NCBI GenBank assembly: GCA_000504605.1
Contig: AZHQ01000001.1
Span: 35,568-99,567, forward strand
From: an alpha proteobacterium SCGC AAA288-E13
GTDB taxonomy: Bacteria; Pseudomonadota; Alphaproteobacteria; Pelagibacterales; Pelagibacteraceae
Direction: 5' to 3'
DNA length: 64,000 nt
The position numbers and the translations under genes are program-made. Shown here in pieces: positions 18,768-27,377 of the stretch; positions within the stretch are counted from its first letter, which is position 1; each line of letters starts with the position of its first letter. The notes beneath the pieces were generated by a model, which was not told where the DNA came from, did no database searches, and saw only the letters and a program-made list of their open reading frames with translations.

Positions 18768-19466
18768 ATGACTCAGACAATTGCATTAGTAGATGATGAT
18801 AGAAATATCTTAACCAGTATTAGTATGGCTTTAGAAAGAGAGGGTTTTAAAGTTCAAACATATATTGATGCAGAGACAGCATTAGTTGGAATTAGCAGAA
18901 CTCCGCCTGATTTAGCAGTAATAGATATTAAGATGCCAAGAATGGACGGGGAAGAGTTGCTAAAACGTTTAAGAAAAAAAACTTCTATACCTATAATTTT
19001 TTTAACTTCTAAAGACGAAGAAATCGATGAACTACTTGGATTAAAGCTTGGTGCAGAAGATTTTATTAAAAAATCAGGAGGTTTTTCAATCAAAGTTCTT
19101 ATTGAAAGAATTCGGGTACAGCTTCGAAAAAAAAATACAGGTTTAGAAGAAAATAAAAATTTAATTTCTCATGGAAAACTCAAATTGGATCCTTCTCAGC
19201 TGGAATGCGAGTGGAATGGTAAATCTTTGCCAGATAAATTAACTACAACTGAATTTTTAATTGTAAAAGAGTTAGCAAAAAGACCTGGTGTAATCAAAGA
19301 ACGATCACAATTGATGGATATTGCTTACAAAGAAAATACTGATATTGAAGATAGAACTATCGATAGCCATGTAAAAAGAATAAGAAAAAAATTTAAAGTA
19401 ATTGATCCTAATTTTTCTGCAATCGAAACAAGATATGGCAGTGGCTATAGATGGAACATAAGTTAA
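18768..19466 (+). CDS. chvI: Response regulator ChvI (OmpR family)
   Basis: This 232-residue regulator has a receiver domain with DDD at residues 9-11, phospho-acceptor Asp53 in AVIDIKMPRMDG and Lys in FIKKSGG. A winged-helix DNA-binding domain follows, with TTEFLIVKELAKRPG and a C-terminal VKRIRKKF, ETRYGSGYRW. The receiver signature AVIDIKMPRMDGEELL matches alphaproteobacterial ChvI, which with ChvG controls envelope and acid responses. Its TAA overlaps the chvG ATG by one base. Confidence 0.92.
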   Translation: MTQTIALVDDDRNILTSISMALEREGFKVQTYIDAETALVGISRTPPDLAVIDIKMPRMDGEELLKRLRKKTSIPIIFLTSKDEEIDELLGLKLGAEDFIKKSGGFSIKVLIERIRVQLRKKNTGLEENKNLISHGKLKLDPSQLECEWNGKSLPDKLTTTEFLIVKELAKRPGVIKERSQLMDIAYKENTDIEDRTIDSHVKRIRKKFKVIDPNFSAIETRYGSGYRWNIS

Positions 19467-21019
19467 TGCCAAATTTTTTTGGAAAAAATCCATCAATTCT
19501 GAAGAGATTTCTACTTATAAATTTTATCATTTTTTCAATTATTGTTTTACTTACAATATTTTATCTAAAGGCAATTGAACCTAGCCTAATTAAAAAAAAA
19601 TCTTCAGATCATATTCAAATAATTGATAACACTATTAATCATATCGAAAGATTAAATATAAAATTTGAAAAAGATGAAATTACCAGATTTTTATTATCAA
19701 CAAGGTTTCTATTCCAAAGTTTAGATAGAGTTCAATTTTTTGATAATGACCTAAATCTACTTGGTGATACAAATGTGTTAGATTTGGATCCGAGATCATT
19801 TTCCAAGAAATTTGAAGTAACCGAACTTGAAATTGGAGAAATGGAAACGGAATCAAATTTAAACAAAAGTTTGAAAAAAATTAAAAAAAAAAATACAATT
19901 TTTATAATTGAAAATGTTATTTTAAAATATAAGACTTCAAAAAATTTTGGAAATCCATTTACAATAAATAGTAAGATTAATAATAACTATATCGTTTCAA
20001 CAATCAAAAACGTAAATATCAAAAATAAAAATTTAGGTTATCTTGTTATTTCTGAATTATCCAATGAAATAATACTAGCAGTCGAAGAAAGAAAAAATTT
20101 CATTCTGCGAACAGTACTGGCAGTTGCTTTAGTTATTTTTGTTTTTTCAATTTTTTTAAACAAATATTTTTTAAGACCAATCAAAAGTTTAGTCGATTAT
20201 ACTAAGTCAATAAAAGATAAAGATGTTAAGAGGGATACTATTGAAAAATTTTTAAATCGTAAAGATGAACTGGGATTATTGTCTAATTCTTTAAATGACA
20301 TGACACAAGATTTGTATAAAAGAATAAATATTGCCGAAACTTTTTCAACTGATTTAACACATGAAATCAGAAATCCTCTAGCATCACTAAAAGGTGCTTC
20401 TGAATTATTAGATACTACAGATGAGCCTGAAAAAAGATCAAAACTTTTAAAGATAATTTCACATGATGTTCTAAGAATCGAAAGACTTATTACTGACTAT
20501 TCTCAAATGCTGAAAGATGAAGCAGCACTATCTAGAGAAAAAATGAAAAAAATTGATGTTATTTCTGTCGTTAAACCGGTAATCGATGATTTCAATAATG
20601 ATTTATTAAACTCTAAAAAAAATATTAATATAAAGTTTGATACAATTTCTGATAACAAAACTAAGCCTAATATATTGGGTATAGAAAGTCGTGTAGAACA
20701 GGTGTTGGCAAACTTGCTAGATAATTCGATTTCATTTAGTCCTCCGAATAGCGAAATCAAGGTTTTGGTAAAATCTGAAAATAAGACAGTGAATCTAGCC
20801 GTTGAAGATCAAGGCTCAGGATTTAATGAAAAAAATATAGATCAAATTTTTAATCGATTTTATAGCAATCGACCTGAAAAATTTGGAGAACATACAGGTC
20901 TTGGTTTAAATATTGTTAAGAATATCATAGAATTACATGGTGGTTCTATAAATGCATCAAATAATACTAAGGGTATAGGTGCTAGAATTAATATAAATTT
21001 TCCTGAATATTCAGTTTGA
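19466..21019 (+). CDS. chvG: Sensor histidine kinase ChvG
   Basis: The start is set at ATG 19466 (TAATG with chvI), giving 517 residues; the frame opens five codons earlier. The order is a transmembrane segment (about 15-35), a periplasmic sensor of about 180 residues, a second transmembrane segment (about 215-235), a HAMP-like linker and a kinase core. The phospho-acceptor His299 lies in DLTHEIRNPLASLKG. The ATP-binding part has NLLDNSISFSP, VEDQGSGF and THTGLGLNIVK-like sequence. It should phosphorylate ChvI. The signal in such marine genomes is unknown. Confidence 0.92.
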   Translation: MPNFFGKNPSILKRFLLINFIIFSIIVLLTIFYLKAIEPSLIKKKSSDHIQIIDNTINHIERLNIKFEKDEITRFLLSTRFLFQSLDRVQFFDNDLNLLGDTNVLDLDPRSFSKKFEVTELEIGEMETESNLNKSLKKIKKKNTIFIIENVILKYKTSKNFGNPFTINSKINNNYIVSTIKNVNIKNKNLGYLVISELSNEIILAVEERKNFILRTVLAVALVIFVFSIFLNKYFLRPIKSLVDYTKSIKDKDVKRDTIEKFLNRKDELGLLSNSLNDMTQDLYKRINIAETFSTDLTHEIRNPLASLKGASELLDTTDEPEKRSKLLKIISHDVLRIERLITDYSQMLKDEAALSREKMKKIDVISVVKPVIDDFNNDLLNSKKNINIKFDTISDNKTKPNILGIESRVEQVLANLLDNSISFSPPNSEIKVLVKSENKTVNLAVEDQGSGFNEKNIDQIFNRFYSNRPEKFGEHTGLGLNIVKNIIELHGGSINASNNTKGIGARININFPEYSV

Positions 21020-21070
21020 ATATTTAAGTTAGTTGATTAAAAAGAATTAAATTGTTAGAAAATCCGATCT

Positions 21071-22360
21071 ATGAATCAAGATTTTAAAGTTAAAGATATA
21101 GACCAGGCTGATTTTGGTAGGAAAGAGATTTCAATTGCAGAAACAGAAATGCCTGGATTAATGGCATTACGAAAAGAATACAAAGAAAAAAAACCCCTTA
21201 AAGGAGCAAAAATTTTAGGGTGCCTACATATGACAATACAAACTGCGGTTTTAATCGAAACGCTTGTTGAATTGGATGCGGATGTAAGATGGTCTTCTTG
21301 TAATATTTTTTCTACGCAAGACCATGCTGCTGCAGCGATAGCCAAAAAAGGAATTCCTGTTTATGCATGGAAAGGAGAAACCGAGGAAGAATATTGGTGG
21401 TGTATAAAACAAACAATTGAAGGTAGAAAAGATTGGCAACCAAACATGCTTTTAGACGATGGAGGTGACCTTACTGCTTTAATGCACAAAGAATATCCTG
21501 AACTTCTTAAAAATATCAAAGGATTATCGGAAGAAACTACTACCGGAATAAAAGCACTCGAAAAAATGGAAGCAGAAAAAACTTTATTGATTCCTGTTAT
21601 TAATGTGAATGACTCAGTAACAAAATCAAAATTTGATAATTTATACGGATGTAGGGAAAGTTTAATTGATGGAATTAAAAGAGCAACAGATGTTATGATT
21701 TCTGGAAAAACAGTAATAGTAGCAGGTTATGGAAATGTCGGCAAAGGTAGCGCTGCTTCCCTTAAACAAAATGGTGCGCATGTAATGATTACAGAAACAG
21801 ACCCTATATGTGCACTGCAAGCTTCTATGGAAGGATTTGAAGTTGTGTTGATGGATGATGCTATAGAAAAAGCGGATATTGTTGTTACGGCTACTGGAAA
21901 CAAAGATATTGTTACGGCTGATCATATGAGAAAAATGAAAGATATGGCTATTCTTTGTAATATTGGTCATTTTGACAATGAAATTCAGGTAGATGCTTTG
22001 AGAAATTATAAATGGACAGAAATCAAACCTCAGGTTCATGAAATTGAATTTCCAAACAAAAAAAGAATTTTATTATTAGCAGAAGGAAGGCTGGTAAATC
22101 TCGGATGTGCTACGGGACATCCAAGTTTTGTTATGAGTGCATCATTTACTAATCAGGTAATAGCCCAAATAGAACTTTGGAATAATTTTGATAAATATCA
22201 AAGAAAGATTTACGTTTTACCAAAACACTTAGACGAAAAAGTTGCTCATCTTCACTTAAATAAGGTAGGAGCAAAGCTAACAAAGCTATCAAAGGAGCAG
22301 GCCGAATATATTAGCGTTAACGTTAAAGGCCCATTTAAACCGGATATTTATCGCTACTAG
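21071..22360 (+). CDS. ahcY: Adenosylhomocysteinase
   Basis: This 429-residue NAD-dependent hydrolase splits S-adenosylhomocysteine into adenosine and homocysteine, clearing the inhibitor made by all methyltransferases. [34 protein letters not shown], the NAD site [15 protein letters not shown], and the C-terminal [10 protein letters not shown] are diagnostic. The 40-residue insertion seen in many bacteria (for example around the DDGGD segment) is short here. I see no SAH-type riboswitch in the 51 bases upstream. tsaE follows after 11 bases. Confidence 0.96.
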   Translation: MNQDFKVKDIDQADFGRKEISIAETEMPGLMALRKEYKEKKPLKGAKILGCLHMTIQTAVLIETLVELDADVRWSSCNIFSTQDHAAAAIAKKGIPVYAWKGETEEEYWWCIKQTIEGRKDWQPNMLLDDGGDLTALMHKEYPELLKNIKGLSEETTTGIKALEKMEAEKTLLIPVINVNDSVTKSKFDNLYGCRESLIDGIKRATDVMISGKTVIVAGYGNVGKGSAASLKQNGAHVMITETDPICALQASMEGFEVVLMDDAIEKADIVVTATGNKDIVTADHMRKMKDMAILCNIGHFDNEIQVDALRNYKWTEIKPQVHEIEFPNKKRILLLAEGRLVNLGCATGHPSFVMSASFTNQVIAQIELWNNFDKYQRKIYVLPKHLDEKVAHLHLNKVGAKLTKLSKEQAEYISVNVKGPFKPDIYRY

Positions 22361-22371
22361 TTAGTAGCTAG

Positions 22372-22830
22372 ATGAAATTAAATTCACTAGAAGATACTTT
22401 TAATTTATCAAAAAAAATTGGAAAATTATTATCCAATGGAGATGTAATTTTTCTTTATGGAGAAATTGGAGTTGGAAAAACAACTTTTGTTAGAGGTTTT
22501 ATTAATAATTTTGAAGTTCAGCAAGGCATGAATGAAAGTCAAATATTAAGCCCAACATTTAATATTGTATTTGATTATGTAATTAAAGAATTAAAAGTGA
22601 TGCACTACGATCTTTATCGATTAAAAAATAGTAAAGATATAAATGAATTAGGAATATTTGTTGAAATTGAAAATTGTATAACCTTGATTGAGTGGCCTGA
22701 ACTAATTGAAAAAAAACCAAATGATCGTATTGAACTATTTTTTAGCTATTTAGAAGAAAATTTAGATCAGAGAAATCTTGAAATCAAAGGTCACGGCAAA
22801 TGGAGCAATTATGATTTTGAAAAAATTTAA
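22372..22830 (+). CDS. tsaE: tRNA threonylcarbamoyladenosine biosynthesis ATPase TsaE
   Basis: This 152-residue P-loop protein has Walker A GEIGVGKTTFVRGF at about 31-44, SPTFNIVFDY, MHYDLYRL and a conserved Trp in LIEWPELI. TsaE works with TsaB and TsaD in forming t6A37 in ANN-decoding tRNAs. The C-terminus overlaps the AmgK-like gene by 20 bases. This tsaE-amgK-murU order is common in alphaproteobacteria and helps name the next two genes. Confidence 0.92.
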   Translation: MKLNSLEDTFNLSKKIGKLLSNGDVIFLYGEIGVGKTTFVRGFINNFEVQQGMNESQILSPTFNIVFDYVIKELKVMHYDLYRLKNSKDINELGIFVEIENCITLIEWPELIEKKPNDRIELFFSYLEENLDQRNLEIKGHGKWSNYDFEKI

Positions 22831-23800
22831 ATTATCGCCCATCTCAGGCGATGCATCATTTAGAAAGTTTTATAGAAAATTTTACCCAAAAAAAAAATTA
22901 AGCACTATTATTGTAATTTCAAAAAAAGAAAAAATTAAAAATTTATTAGTTTATAGTGCCATCAATCATTTTTTATTAGAAAAAAATATTAGAGCTCCGC
23001 GGCTCTTAACAGAAAATTATAAAAAAGGCTTTATCGAAATAGAAGATTTTGGAAATATTACGATTCGTCATATTCTTGAAAAAAGCAAATCGAAATTTTA
23101 TGTTTATAAAAAAACTGTCAATCTTTTAATCAAATTACAAAATGTCAAGCCAAGAATAATTAAAGATTTTTTTGGAAAATCTTATAAATTAGAAAATTAT
23201 TCTGTAAAAAACTTACACAAAGAATCAGATCTATTTTTTGATTGGTATTTACCGTTAATTATGAAAAAAAATCAGGCAATAAAAATAAAAAAAGTCTTAA
23301 AAAAAAAATTACAAATACTTTATAAAAAATTAAAATTTAAAAATAATATATTTGTTCACCGCGATTTTCATGTTTCAAACTTAATGAAGATTAATAATCA
23401 GATTGGTGTTATTGATTCTCAGGATGCAATTATTGGAAATCCTACCTATGATCTGGCATCACTTATTGATGATGTAAGAATAAAAACTTCAAATCGGCTA
23501 AAAAATGATATCTTTCATTATTATTTAAACAAAGCTTCTCAAATATACAGGAGAAAGAAAAAAAACTTTATTCATGATTTCAATATTTTGTCTGTACAAA
23601 GAAATCTTAAGATTATTGGAATTTTTTCAAGACTTTTTAAAAGAGATAAAAAAAAACAATATTTGAAATTAATTCCTTATACTTGGAAATTACTAGAATT
23701 AAGACTAAAGGATAAAAAAGTGTTTGGTGAAATTAATACTATTTTAAATCAGTTTATTTCTTCTAAAATTAGAAAAAAAATTAAATTTTATGCAAATTAA
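22811..23800 (+). CDS. amgK: Sugar kinase, AmgK-like (aminoglycoside phosphotransferase fold)
   Basis: Starting at ATG 22811 this is 329 residues; a TTG 33 bases earlier lies deeper inside tsaE. The N-lobe begins with the family signature ISGDASFRKFYR. The catalytic loop reads HRDFHVSNLM and the metal-binding Asp is in GVIDSQDA. AmgK phosphorylates N-acetylmuramic acid (and N-acetylglucosamine) at the anomeric carbon in the cell-wall recycling shortcut to UDP-MurNAc. Coupling with a MurU-like nucleotidyltransferase supports this role. The sequence is very Lys-rich, as are many of its neighbours. Confidence 0.85.
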   Translation: MILKKFKLSPISGDASFRKFYRKFYPKKKLSTIIVISKKEKIKNLLVYSAINHFLLEKNIRAPRLLTENYKKGFIEIEDFGNITIRHILEKSKSKFYVYKKTVNLLIKLQNVKPRIIKDFFGKSYKLENYSVKNLHKESDLFFDWYLPLIMKKNQAIKIKKVLKKKLQILYKKLKFKNNIFVHRDFHVSNLMKINNQIGVIDSQDAIIGNPTYDLASLIDDVRIKTSNRLKNDIFHYYLNKASQIYRRKKKNFIHDFNILSVQRNLKIIGIFSRLFKRDKKKQYLKLIPYTWKLLELRLKDKKVFGEINTILNQFISSKIRKKIKFYAN

Positions 23801-24488
23801 AAAAGCAATTATTTTGTCAGCAGGATATGGAAAAAGATTAAATCCGATGACTTTATTTAAACCAAAATCCCTACTTAAAATAAATAAGAAGACTTTATTA
23901 GAAAATACAATTCATATTCTAGAAAAATTTGGAATAGAAGAAATTGTGATCAATACACACTACCTTTCAGATCAAATCAATACTTTCATCAATAATAAAA
24001 AATTTAGTTCAAAAATCTTTCTTATAAAAGAACATGAAAAAATTCTAGACACAGGAGGAGGAGTATTAAATGCGGCTAAAAAATTTAATAACGATCCTTT
24101 TTTTGTTTTTAATCCTGATACTATTTGGTCTCAGTCTTATCTAGATGATTTTAAGGTTATGGAGAAACAATATTTTAATAATGATTACAAAAGTGTTTTA
24201 TTAGTTGTTGATAAGACAAAAAGTTTTGACAAAACTATGAATGGAGACTTTAATTTAAAAAAAAATATTCTTGATAGGGAAAGCAATGAAAAAAAATATA
24301 TTTATACTGGTTCTCAAATATTAAATAATTCTGTGTTTAAAAATAAAAAAAATGAACCCTTTTCGATGAACTTAATTTGGGATCTTTTAATAAAAAATAA
24401 AGAGTTATTAGGAGTTAAAAGCAAACAAGAGTTTTTACATATTACAAATTTTAAAATTTATCATCAATTGATTGAAGAAAGATTTTAG
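23790..24488 (+). CDS. murU: MurU-like sugar-1-phosphate nucleotidyltransferase
   Basis: This 232-residue protein has the nucleotidyltransferase signature ILSAGYGKRLNPMTLFKPK at the N-terminus, the DTGGGVLNA loop and FVFNPDTIW with the metal-binding Asp. MurU converts MurNAc-1-phosphate and UTP to UDP-MurNAc, bypassing de novo synthesis and the fosfomycin target MurA. It overlaps the kinase gene by 11 bases and ends in a four-base convergent overlap with gpmA. Other sugar nucleotidyltransferases share the fold; the operon is the main reason for this name. Confidence 0.84.
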   Translation: MQIKKAIILSAGYGKRLNPMTLFKPKSLLKINKKTLLENTIHILEKFGIEEIVINTHYLSDQINTFINNKKFSSKIFLIKEHEKILDTGGGVLNAAKKFNNDPFFVFNPDTIWSQSYLDDFKVMEKQYFNNDYKSVLLVVDKTKSFDKTMNGDFNLKKNILDRESNEKKYIYTGSQILNNSVFKNKKNEPFSMNLIWDLLIKNKELLGVKSKQEFLHITNFKIYHQLIEERF

Positions 24489-25207
24489 AATTTAACCAAT
24501 AAATCCTTTGATCTTTTATTATCGAGATAATGGCAATCATCAATTTTTAAATTGTTTTTAAATTTAATAAGAAGTGGGTTACCAGTTGGTATTTCTAATC
24601 TTGGAATATTTTTGTCTGAAATATTAAATAGTTTTTTGCAAAGTGCTCGCAATGTATTTCCATGAGCTGAAATTAATACATTTTGACCATTTTGAATCAA
24701 AGGCTCAATGTTTTTTAAATAATAGTAAATTACCCTTTCATAAGTATCTTTTAAAGATTCAGTATCAGGAATTTTATCCTTGGGAATATTTTTATAAATT
24801 TTAATATTTAAAGGGTGATATGGATTGTTTTTATTTAATGGAGCAGGAGACATATCCCAAGATCTTCTAAAAATATGGATTTTTTTTTCTCCATAAACTT
24901 TTTTCGTTTGATCTTTGTTTAACCCTGTTAAATTTCCATAATGTCTTTCATTTAATTCCCAAGCTTTAGTAATTTGATTTGGTTTAGAATTAATAGTGTT
25001 TAAAATTAATTCCAGAGTGTTAATCGCTCTTTTTTGATAAGAGCAAAAGAAGTTATTAATTTTTAAATTTAACTTTTTAATCAATTTGCCAGATTCGTTG
25101 GCCTCAAACTTACCTTGGTCTGTTAATTCTACATCAACCCAACCTGTAAACCTTTTTTCAAGGTTCCAAATGCTTTGTCCATGCCTTACTAGAATTAGAT
25201 GATTCAT
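24485..25207 (-). CDS. gpmA: 2,3-bisphosphoglycerate-dependent phosphoglycerate mutase
   Basis: This 240-residue protein starts at ATG 25207 (MNHLILVRHG; a TTG lies three codons upstream). RHG with the phospho-accepting His, SIWNLEKRFTGWVDVELTDQ, WELNERHYGNLTGLNK and SAHGNTLRALCK are all conserved. It interconverts 3- and 2-phosphoglycerate in glycolysis and gluconeogenesis. PDTESLKDTYERV and the C-terminal IPTGNPLL complete the dPGM pattern. Confidence 0.95.
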   Translation of the reverse strand: MNHLILVRHGQSIWNLEKRFTGWVDVELTDQGKFEANESGKLIKKLNLKINNFFCSYQKRAINTLELILNTINSKPNQITKAWELNERHYGNLTGLNKDQTKKVYGEKKIHIFRRSWDMSPAPLNKNNPYHPLNIKIYKNIPKDKIPDTESLKDTYERVIYYYLKNIEPLIQNGQNVLISAHGNTLRALCKKLFNISDKNIPRLEIPTGNPLLIKFKNNLKIDDCHYLDNKRSKDLLVKF

Positions 25208-25248
25208 TTGTAACAATTAGTATGAATATATTATAAATAAAATATGTT

Positions 25249-25566
25249 ATGAAAAATATCAAATTTTTTTACATTATCACGCCCAATCATAGGGAAGCAG
25301 AAAAAATAGCTAAAAAACTATTAGACAAGAAATTAATTGCTTGTGCAAATGTTATAAGTAACGTGAATTCTTATTTTGTTTGGAAAAATAAAGTTCAGAA
25401 TTCAAAAGAAATAATTATTTGTGGTAAGACAACCTCAAAAAATCAAAAAAATATTATTCATACAGTAAAAAAACTACATTCATATTCTGTGCCATGTGTA
25501 ATTTTTTTTGATATTAAAAGTGGTAACAAAGATTTTTTGAAATGGATAAAGCAATCAGTTATCTAA
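25249..25566 (+). CDS. cutA: CutA family protein
   Basis: This 105-residue protein has the CutA core: REAEKIAKKLLDKKLIACAN with the conserved Cys, FVWKNKV, and HSYSVPCVIFFDI near the C-terminus. CutA forms very stable trimers linked to divalent-metal tolerance, although the true function is uncertain. It overlaps the VanZ-like gene by 25 bases and begins a four-gene plus-strand run. Confidence 0.9.
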   Translation: MKNIKFFYIITPNHREAEKIAKKLLDKKLIACANVISNVNSYFVWKNKVQNSKEIIICGKTTSKNQKNIIHTVKKLHSYSVPCVIFFDIKSGNKDFLKWIKQSVI

Positions 25567-25931
25567 GAATATTATTTCATATTTTTACTTTATTTTTAAT
25601 TATATTTTCGTTGTACCCAGGAAGTATTTTAGGTTTTCTGCTATATGGAGATTTTAGATTACAGCCTCAGATTACAAAAGATTTTTTATATATTTCCTCT
25701 CAACATCTATATATTTATCTTCTTGTTTCTGCACTTGGTTTTTTTTCTTATTTAAGAGATAGAAAATTTAAATTAGTTGTCATTTATTTATTTTTTTTAT
25801 CAATCATACTAGAAGTTTCTCATATTGTAATTTTTGAAAGATCCTTTCAAATGTCAGATCTTGCAGGTAATATTTTGGGTGTATTAATTGTTTATATAGT
25901 AGTATTAATTTATAAATTTTGGAGAAAGTAA
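25542..25931 (+). CDS. VanZ-like membrane protein
   Basis: This 129-residue protein has four hydrophobic segments. An acidic residue in the third (EVSHIV) and the SDLAGNILGVLIVY segment at the end match the VanZ-like family, where D-x-x-A/G-N-x-x-G is typical. Family members are small membrane proteins, some affecting glycopeptide susceptibility; most are uncharacterised. It is encoded inside a tight run with cutA and the zeta subunit. Confidence 0.7.
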   Translation: MDKAISYLRILFHIFTLFLIIFSLYPGSILGFLLYGDFRLQPQITKDFLYISSQHLYIYLLVSALGFFSYLRDRKFKLVVIYLFFLSIILEVSHIVIFERSFQMSDLAGNILGVLIVYIVVLIYKFWRK

Positions 25932-26246
25932 ATGAGTTCATTTGATGAGAGAGAAAAAAGTTTCGAAAAGAAATTCATTCGAGATGAAGAAGTTCAATTT
26001 AAAGTTAATGCAAAGAGAAATAAATTATTAGGAGAATGGGCAGCAGATAAATTGGGCAAAAAGGATAACAATAAAGTATCTTATGCTCAAGAAGTTATTA
26101 AATCTGATTTTGCAGGACCTGGAGACGAGGACGTTTTTAGAAAAATTCAGAGTGATTTTAAAAAAGAATCGATAAGTATATCTGATTCAGAAATAAGAGA
26201 ACAAATGAGTTCTTTGCTTGAGCGTGCAAAAAAAGAATTTTTATAA
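25932..26246 (+). CDS. F1-ATPase inhibitor subunit zeta (DUF1476)
   Basis: This 104-residue protein begins MSSFDEREKSFEKKFIRDEE, with RNKLLGEWAADKLG and KSDFAGPGDEDVFRKI following, all hallmarks of the alphaproteobacterial zeta subunit. In Paracoccus the N-terminal helix enters the F1-ATPase and blocks ATP hydrolysis. It is soluble and alpha-helical. The stop of the VanZ-like gene directly abuts its ATG. Its presence is a strong marker for Alphaproteobacteria. Confidence 0.92.
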   Translation: MSSFDEREKSFEKKFIRDEEVQFKVNAKRNKLLGEWAADKLGKKDNNKVSYAQEVIKSDFAGPGDEDVFRKIQSDFKKESISISDSEIREQMSSLLERAKKEFL

Positions 26247-26730
26247 AATTTTAATTTTATTTGTTATCTTCTTTTTTCAACAAAATAGTTTTGCATCAAT
26301 TTTTGAAGGAATTCCAAGAGTTATAGATGGAGATTCATTAGACATTAATGGTAATAAAATCAGATTATTTGGTGTAGATGCTCCAGAAAAAAAACAAATT
26401 TGTAAAAAATCATACTTAATTATTTTTATTTTAAATTTCCAAAAAAAATATGAATGTGGCTTATTAGCAACAAATCAATTAAAGAAGTTAATTAATAATA
26501 AAAAAGTAAAGTGTGTATCAGAAAGCAAAGATCGATATAATAGATATTTATCGATTTGTTACTTAAAAAATAAAGATATTAATTCTTGGCTTGTGAAAAA
26601 TGGATACGCAGTTGCATATAAAAAATACTCAAAGAAATATATTTTAGAAGAACAACATGCTAAAAAAAATAAATTAGGAATTTGGCAAGGAACTTTTCAA
26701 AATCCCGAGGAATGGAGAAAAAAAAATTAA
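26218..26730 (+). CDS. Exported thermonuclease-like (SNase fold) protein
   Basis: This protein of up to 170 residues has a signal peptide (basic KK near the start, hydrophobic ILILFVIFFF, then SFAS) followed by an SNase domain. VIDGDSLDINGNKIRLFGVDAPE, SKDRYNRYLSICY, NGYAVAYKKYS and KLGIWQG follow the staphylococcal nuclease order. The catalytic Arg/Glu positions appear kept. It probably cleaves nucleic acids in the periplasm. No ATG exists: TTG 26218 or GTG 26224, both inside the zeta gene, are possible starts. Confidence 0.85.
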   Translation: MSVQKKNFYKILILFVIFFFQQNSFASIFEGIPRVIDGDSLDINGNKIRLFGVDAPEKKQICKKSYLIIFILNFQKKYECGLLATNQLKKLINNKKVKCVSESKDRYNRYLSICYLKNKDINSWLVKNGYAVAYKKYSKKYILEEQHAKKNKLGIWQGTFQNPEEWRKKN

Positions 26731-26771
26731 TTACTATTTATTGTTCAGATATTTTTATGTAAGTTAATCCC

Positions 26772-27377
26772 GTGATTCGGTCAATCAAAAAATATTTTAT
26801 CAATTTTTTTGTTTTCGTTATTTTATCTTCTTGTTCTTCGATACCCTTAAATACAAAAAATAGTTGTGATATTTTTTCTGAAAAATATTTTTGGTATAAA
26901 CATGCCAAAAAAGTAGAGGAAAAATGGGGTGCTCCTATTTATATTCAGTTGGCTTTCATAAAAAAAGAATCTAATTTTGATTGGTTAGCAAAACCTGAGC
27001 GAACAAAATTATTTAAAATTATTCCCTACAAAAGAAAATCAACTTCATTTGGTTATTCTCAAGCTGTAAAAGGTACTTGGGATCAGTACAAAGAGGAGAC
27101 AAACAGCCGCCTAGCAACCAGAGCAAGATTCAAAGATAGTGTTGATTTTATAGGATGGTATATTAATAAAACAGAAAAACTTTTAAAAATTCCAAAAACC
27201 GATACTTACCGACAATATATCGCTTACCATGAAGGATGGGGAAATTACAAAAATTACAAAAAGAATAAAAAAGTAATTCTTTTTGCAAAAGAAGTTAAAA
27301 ACCAAGCTAATCAATACCGCAAACAGTTATCTAAATGTCAAAAAAGACTGAATAGGAATAAATATATTATTTTTTAA
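26772..27377 (+). CDS. Lipoprotein with lytic-transglycosylase-like (SLT) domain
   Basis: This 201-residue protein starts at GTG 26772. A lipoprotein signal ends in VILSSCSS, with the lipidated Cys at about 21. The domain holds an SLT-like core: IQLAFIKKESNFDW with the putative catalytic Glu, TSFGYSQAVKGTWDQY, and later AYHEGWGNY, which corresponds to the A-Y-N-x-G segment of transglycosylases. Lytic transglycosylases cut glycan strands and release anhydro-muropeptides, the substrate of AmpG. It overlaps the convergent RND pump gene by 11 bases. Confidence 0.82.
   Translation: MIRSIKKYFINFFVFVILSSCSSIPLNTKNSCDIFSEKYFWYKHAKKVEEKWGAPIYIQLAFIKKESNFDWLAKPERTKLFKIIPYKRKSTSFGYSQAVKGTWDQYKEETNSRLATRARFKDSVDFIGWYINKTEKLLKIPKTDTYRQYIAYHEGWGNYKNYKKNKKVILFAKEVKNQANQYRKQLSKCQKRLNRNKYIIF

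Noticed and set aside
21020..21070. SAH or SAM-type riboswitch before ahcY
   Set aside because: The gap is only 51 bases, AT-rich and without the GC-rich stems of those elements.
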